DNA from: Luidia sarsii
Lineage: Eukaryota > Echinodermata > Asteroidea > Paxillosida > Luidiidae
Length of the DNA stretch: 64,000 bases
Direction: 5' to 3'
Assembly: GCA_949987565.1 (NCBI GenBank)
Contig: OX465103.1
Location: 13,746,774-13,810,773 of the forward strand
Part shown: in pieces, positions 62,311 through 64,000 of the stretch
How the letters are laid out: the number at the start of each line of letters is the position of its first letter
Position numbering within the stretch: the stretch's first letter is position 1
Notes under the pieces: model-generated
What the model was told of the DNA's origin: nothing
Databases searched by the model: none
Seen by the model: the letters and a program-made list of their open reading frames with translations, nothing else
Program-made: the position numbers and the translations under genes

Positions 62311-63225
62311 CAGGACCAATTATCCATCTCGTTTGTTGCAGAGCAGAAATGGAAACGAGCAAAGAAGACTATCATATTGTCCCCATTTTTCTCTGTATGT
62401 TTCCATTACTGCTCTGTGTCAATGAGATGAAATAATACCCACTATAAGTCACGTTATGGCATGTAAACAGTGGTCGTGCAATTGGTCTATTGATACCCAG
62501 ACAACACATTCCAGTACAGTAGCTCTTAAGATGGGACCTACATGTACATCTCATGGGAACAACAGGCTACGGCAGGTAGCAATATCATTTTTTGGCAATT
62601 CTACTTTTAAGAAAGGTCATGCCAGGATCAAACATTTTTGAGATTTGCATTTTAGACATTGAAGTCAGTATTCAGTAAGCAGTTTGTGTACAAGATGCTG
62701 CCAATACACGTCTGTGGAATGAAAAAGAAAGAAACTAACTTGTTTCAATCGACTGGGCAAACTATTGGCAGTCCTGCTGTAAATGCCACACTATCTTCCT
62801 CCAGAATACACCACCTCCTTTAGACTGGGAGAGAGTCCCTAACGCCTGCTTCATAAATCACTCAGGCACTCGACTGCTGCTTGGGCTTTGAAAACTGGCG
62901 ATCGGTCTTCGCTTATATCGACCCACTGCAGACTGCAGTGAGTGCGGAAATGGCAATCACATTGAGAGTGGCCCTTTATTAGCTTCGCAGGGGTTTCCTG
63001 ACAATTAAAGGTAGGAGATGTTGCTTCGACACTTCCTTCCTTGTCACACGGTATTAGGCCCCGGACTCATAAGCCCCAGATGACTCGGTGCATAGTCCTT
63101 GACTATCAGTGCCAGTAATCGGGAGGTTGCTATTTCTCCACCGCCAGAAACGCTGATGGCTGGCGACCACCACGCCTCTATCCCCATTTCCATCGGATAA
63201 GAAGTAGACATATAAATCTACACCT

Positions 63226-63398
63226 GGGCCCAATTTCATAGAGCTGCTTACAGTACGTTTGAACATCTGCTTAGCATGAATTTTAAGGTCTTTCTTGTGC
63301 ACTGCAATGTGATCTCAGTCGCTTTTTGACTTGTACTTTGTACGTTGTTCTGTACTTAGCATGAAACAAAAGTGAAAATTGGCTGTATGAAATTGGCC
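63226..63398. repeat. Foldback with GGGCCCAATTTCATAGAGC end
   Basis: The left arm GGGCCCAATTTCATAGAGCT GCTTACAG pairs with the right arm CTGTATGAAATTGGCC. Inside are TGCTTAGCATGAATTTTAAG and TTAGCATGAAACAAAAGTG. The start recalls a repeat common in echinoderm genomes (from memory). Confidence 0.6.
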
Positions 63399-63439
63399 TC
63401 CGGTCAGTTCACAGGTGTCTCTTTATATTCCTCTCTTTG

Positions 63440-63565
63440 GCCCGTGGATCAGACTCTGGCTCTGTCTCTGGCTCTGGCTCTGGGTCTATTAGCTTAGTCT
63501 CAGGCTGAGGCCCTGCCTCTGGCCCAGGCTAAGGCTCTGGCTCTGGCCCAGGCTTTGTCCCTGCC
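63440..63565. repeat. Hexamer repeat (GGCTCT)
   Basis: CTCTGGCTCTGTCTCTGGCT and similar, about 20 diverged GGCTCT, GGCCCA and GGCTGA units. Similar diffuse tracts are at 17515-17560 and 49800-49985. Confidence 0.75.
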
Positions 63566-63695
63566 ACACGTAGACAGTGAAGTCTATGGTGAGTCACTTA
63601 ATTTGAAGGTTTATGAGAAATGGCAAAGAAAACTTTTGGACTGGACCTGGGTTGGATTTCACAAAGCCTCACGATATATCGTAACTCATCTACCC

Positions 63696-63895
63696 NNNNN
63701 NNNNNNNNNNNNNNNNNNNNNNNNNNNNNNNNNNNNNNNNNNNNNNNNNNNNNNNNNNNNNNNNNNNNNNNNNNNNNNNNNNNNNNNNNNNNNNNNNNNN
63801 NNNNNNNNNNNNNNNNNNNNNNNNNNNNNNNNNNNNNNNNNNNNNNNNNNNNNNNNNNNNNNNNNNNNNNNNNNNNNNNNNNNNNNNNNNNNNNN
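63696..63895. other. Assembly gap (200 N)
   Basis: Exactly 200 unresolved bases, probably a placeholder length, placed between a dispersed repeat and a CCCTG tract. The true length is unknown. Confidence 0.98.
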
Positions 63896-64000
63896 CCTGC
63901 CCTGCCCTGCCCTGCCCTGCCCTGCCCTGCCCTGCCCTGCCCTGCCCTGTCCTCTCCTGCCCTGCCCTGCTCTGCCCTGTTCTGCCCTGCCCTCTTCTAC
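63896..64000. repeat. CCCTG pentamer tract
   Basis: About 20 CCCTG units, pure to 63945 then with TCCTCT, CTCTG and TTCTG variants to the window end. It probably caused the adjoining gap. Confidence 0.95.

Larger units (their letters stand above)
57041..63695. other. Region right of the LRR gene
   Basis: No coding exon is recognised, on either strand. 57060-58000 has loose repeats of CACTGTACTCAGTGTCAACTAG type (57170-57440, about 45-bp period, decayed). 59030-59970 and 60460-61300 show nothing identifiable. A family-A fragment is at 62600-62700. Listed repeats fill the rest. It may be PUS7 intron. Confidence 0.5.

Noticed and set aside
1..64000. CRISPR array, operon, phage or other prokaryotic system
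   Set aside because: The genes have introns and the tandem arrays have contiguous units without unique spacers of constant length; the sequence is a eukaryotic chromosome.

Overview
This is a window of metazoan nuclear genome. It has spliced genes with GT..AG introns, GC-rich coding exons in AT-rich introns, nested genes, and dense microsatellites, foldback elements and short interspersed repeats. Nothing in it looks prokaryotic or viral. A marine invertebrate deuterostome is the best guess. Frequent TGTACATGTACA and ACCGGTA words and a foldback beginning GGGCCCAATTTCATAGAGC (63226) recall echinoderm, perhaps sea-star, genomes. That taxonomic call rests on memory of repeat style, not on a search.

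Four protein-coding loci are supported. (1) On the + strand, 1083-7064, are the last five visible exons of AMDHD1 (imidazolonepropionase, histidine breakdown); its N-terminal exons lie left of the window. (2) On the + strand from 12796 are the first six recognisable coding exons of PUS7 (TruD-family pseudouridine synthase), ending at 45889 with the exon that carries the catalytic GTKDKR motif. The remaining catalytic-domain exons were not found in the window and probably lie to the right. (3) On the - strand, 22901-23992, is an intronless-coding rhodopsin-class GPCR inside the 25.8-kb fourth intron of PUS7. (4) On the - strand, 53743-56850, is a single-exon-coding LRR-Ig-EGF-FN3 type I membrane protein of 1035 residues. 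It lies within the next PUS7 intron if PUS7 continues beyond the window. The four genes share no obvious pathway; the arrangement is one of nesting, not an operon.

The rest is repeat-rich. AMDHD1 introns hold a 1.8-kb polypurine minisatellite (2255-4075) and a heptamer-based higher-order repeat (5700-6355). The 7.1-12.7 kb intergenic stretch holds foldback elements. PUS7 exon 1 contains a 21-bp coding minisatellite (25 units). PUS7 introns hold a TAG tract, a 2.05-kb TIR element, TTAA- and TAA-flanked MITEs, many copies of a CGAAACGTC foldback family, a tRNA-like SINE family with an unusual leader, decayed non-LTR retrotransposon tails, and a 0.73-kb CCTG tract. The right end has a CT-rich minisatellite, a decayed 140-180 bp tandem array, a 200-base assembly gap and a CCCTG tract.

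The observations most worth a second look are: the tandemly duplicated 3' end of the LRR gene, whose downstream copies still encode its C-terminus; a ~425-bp inverted repeat pair flanking the catalytic PUS7 exon; the TIR element carrying a recurrent TCCTTCCGTTACC word; and hammerhead-core-like hairpins in two elements.
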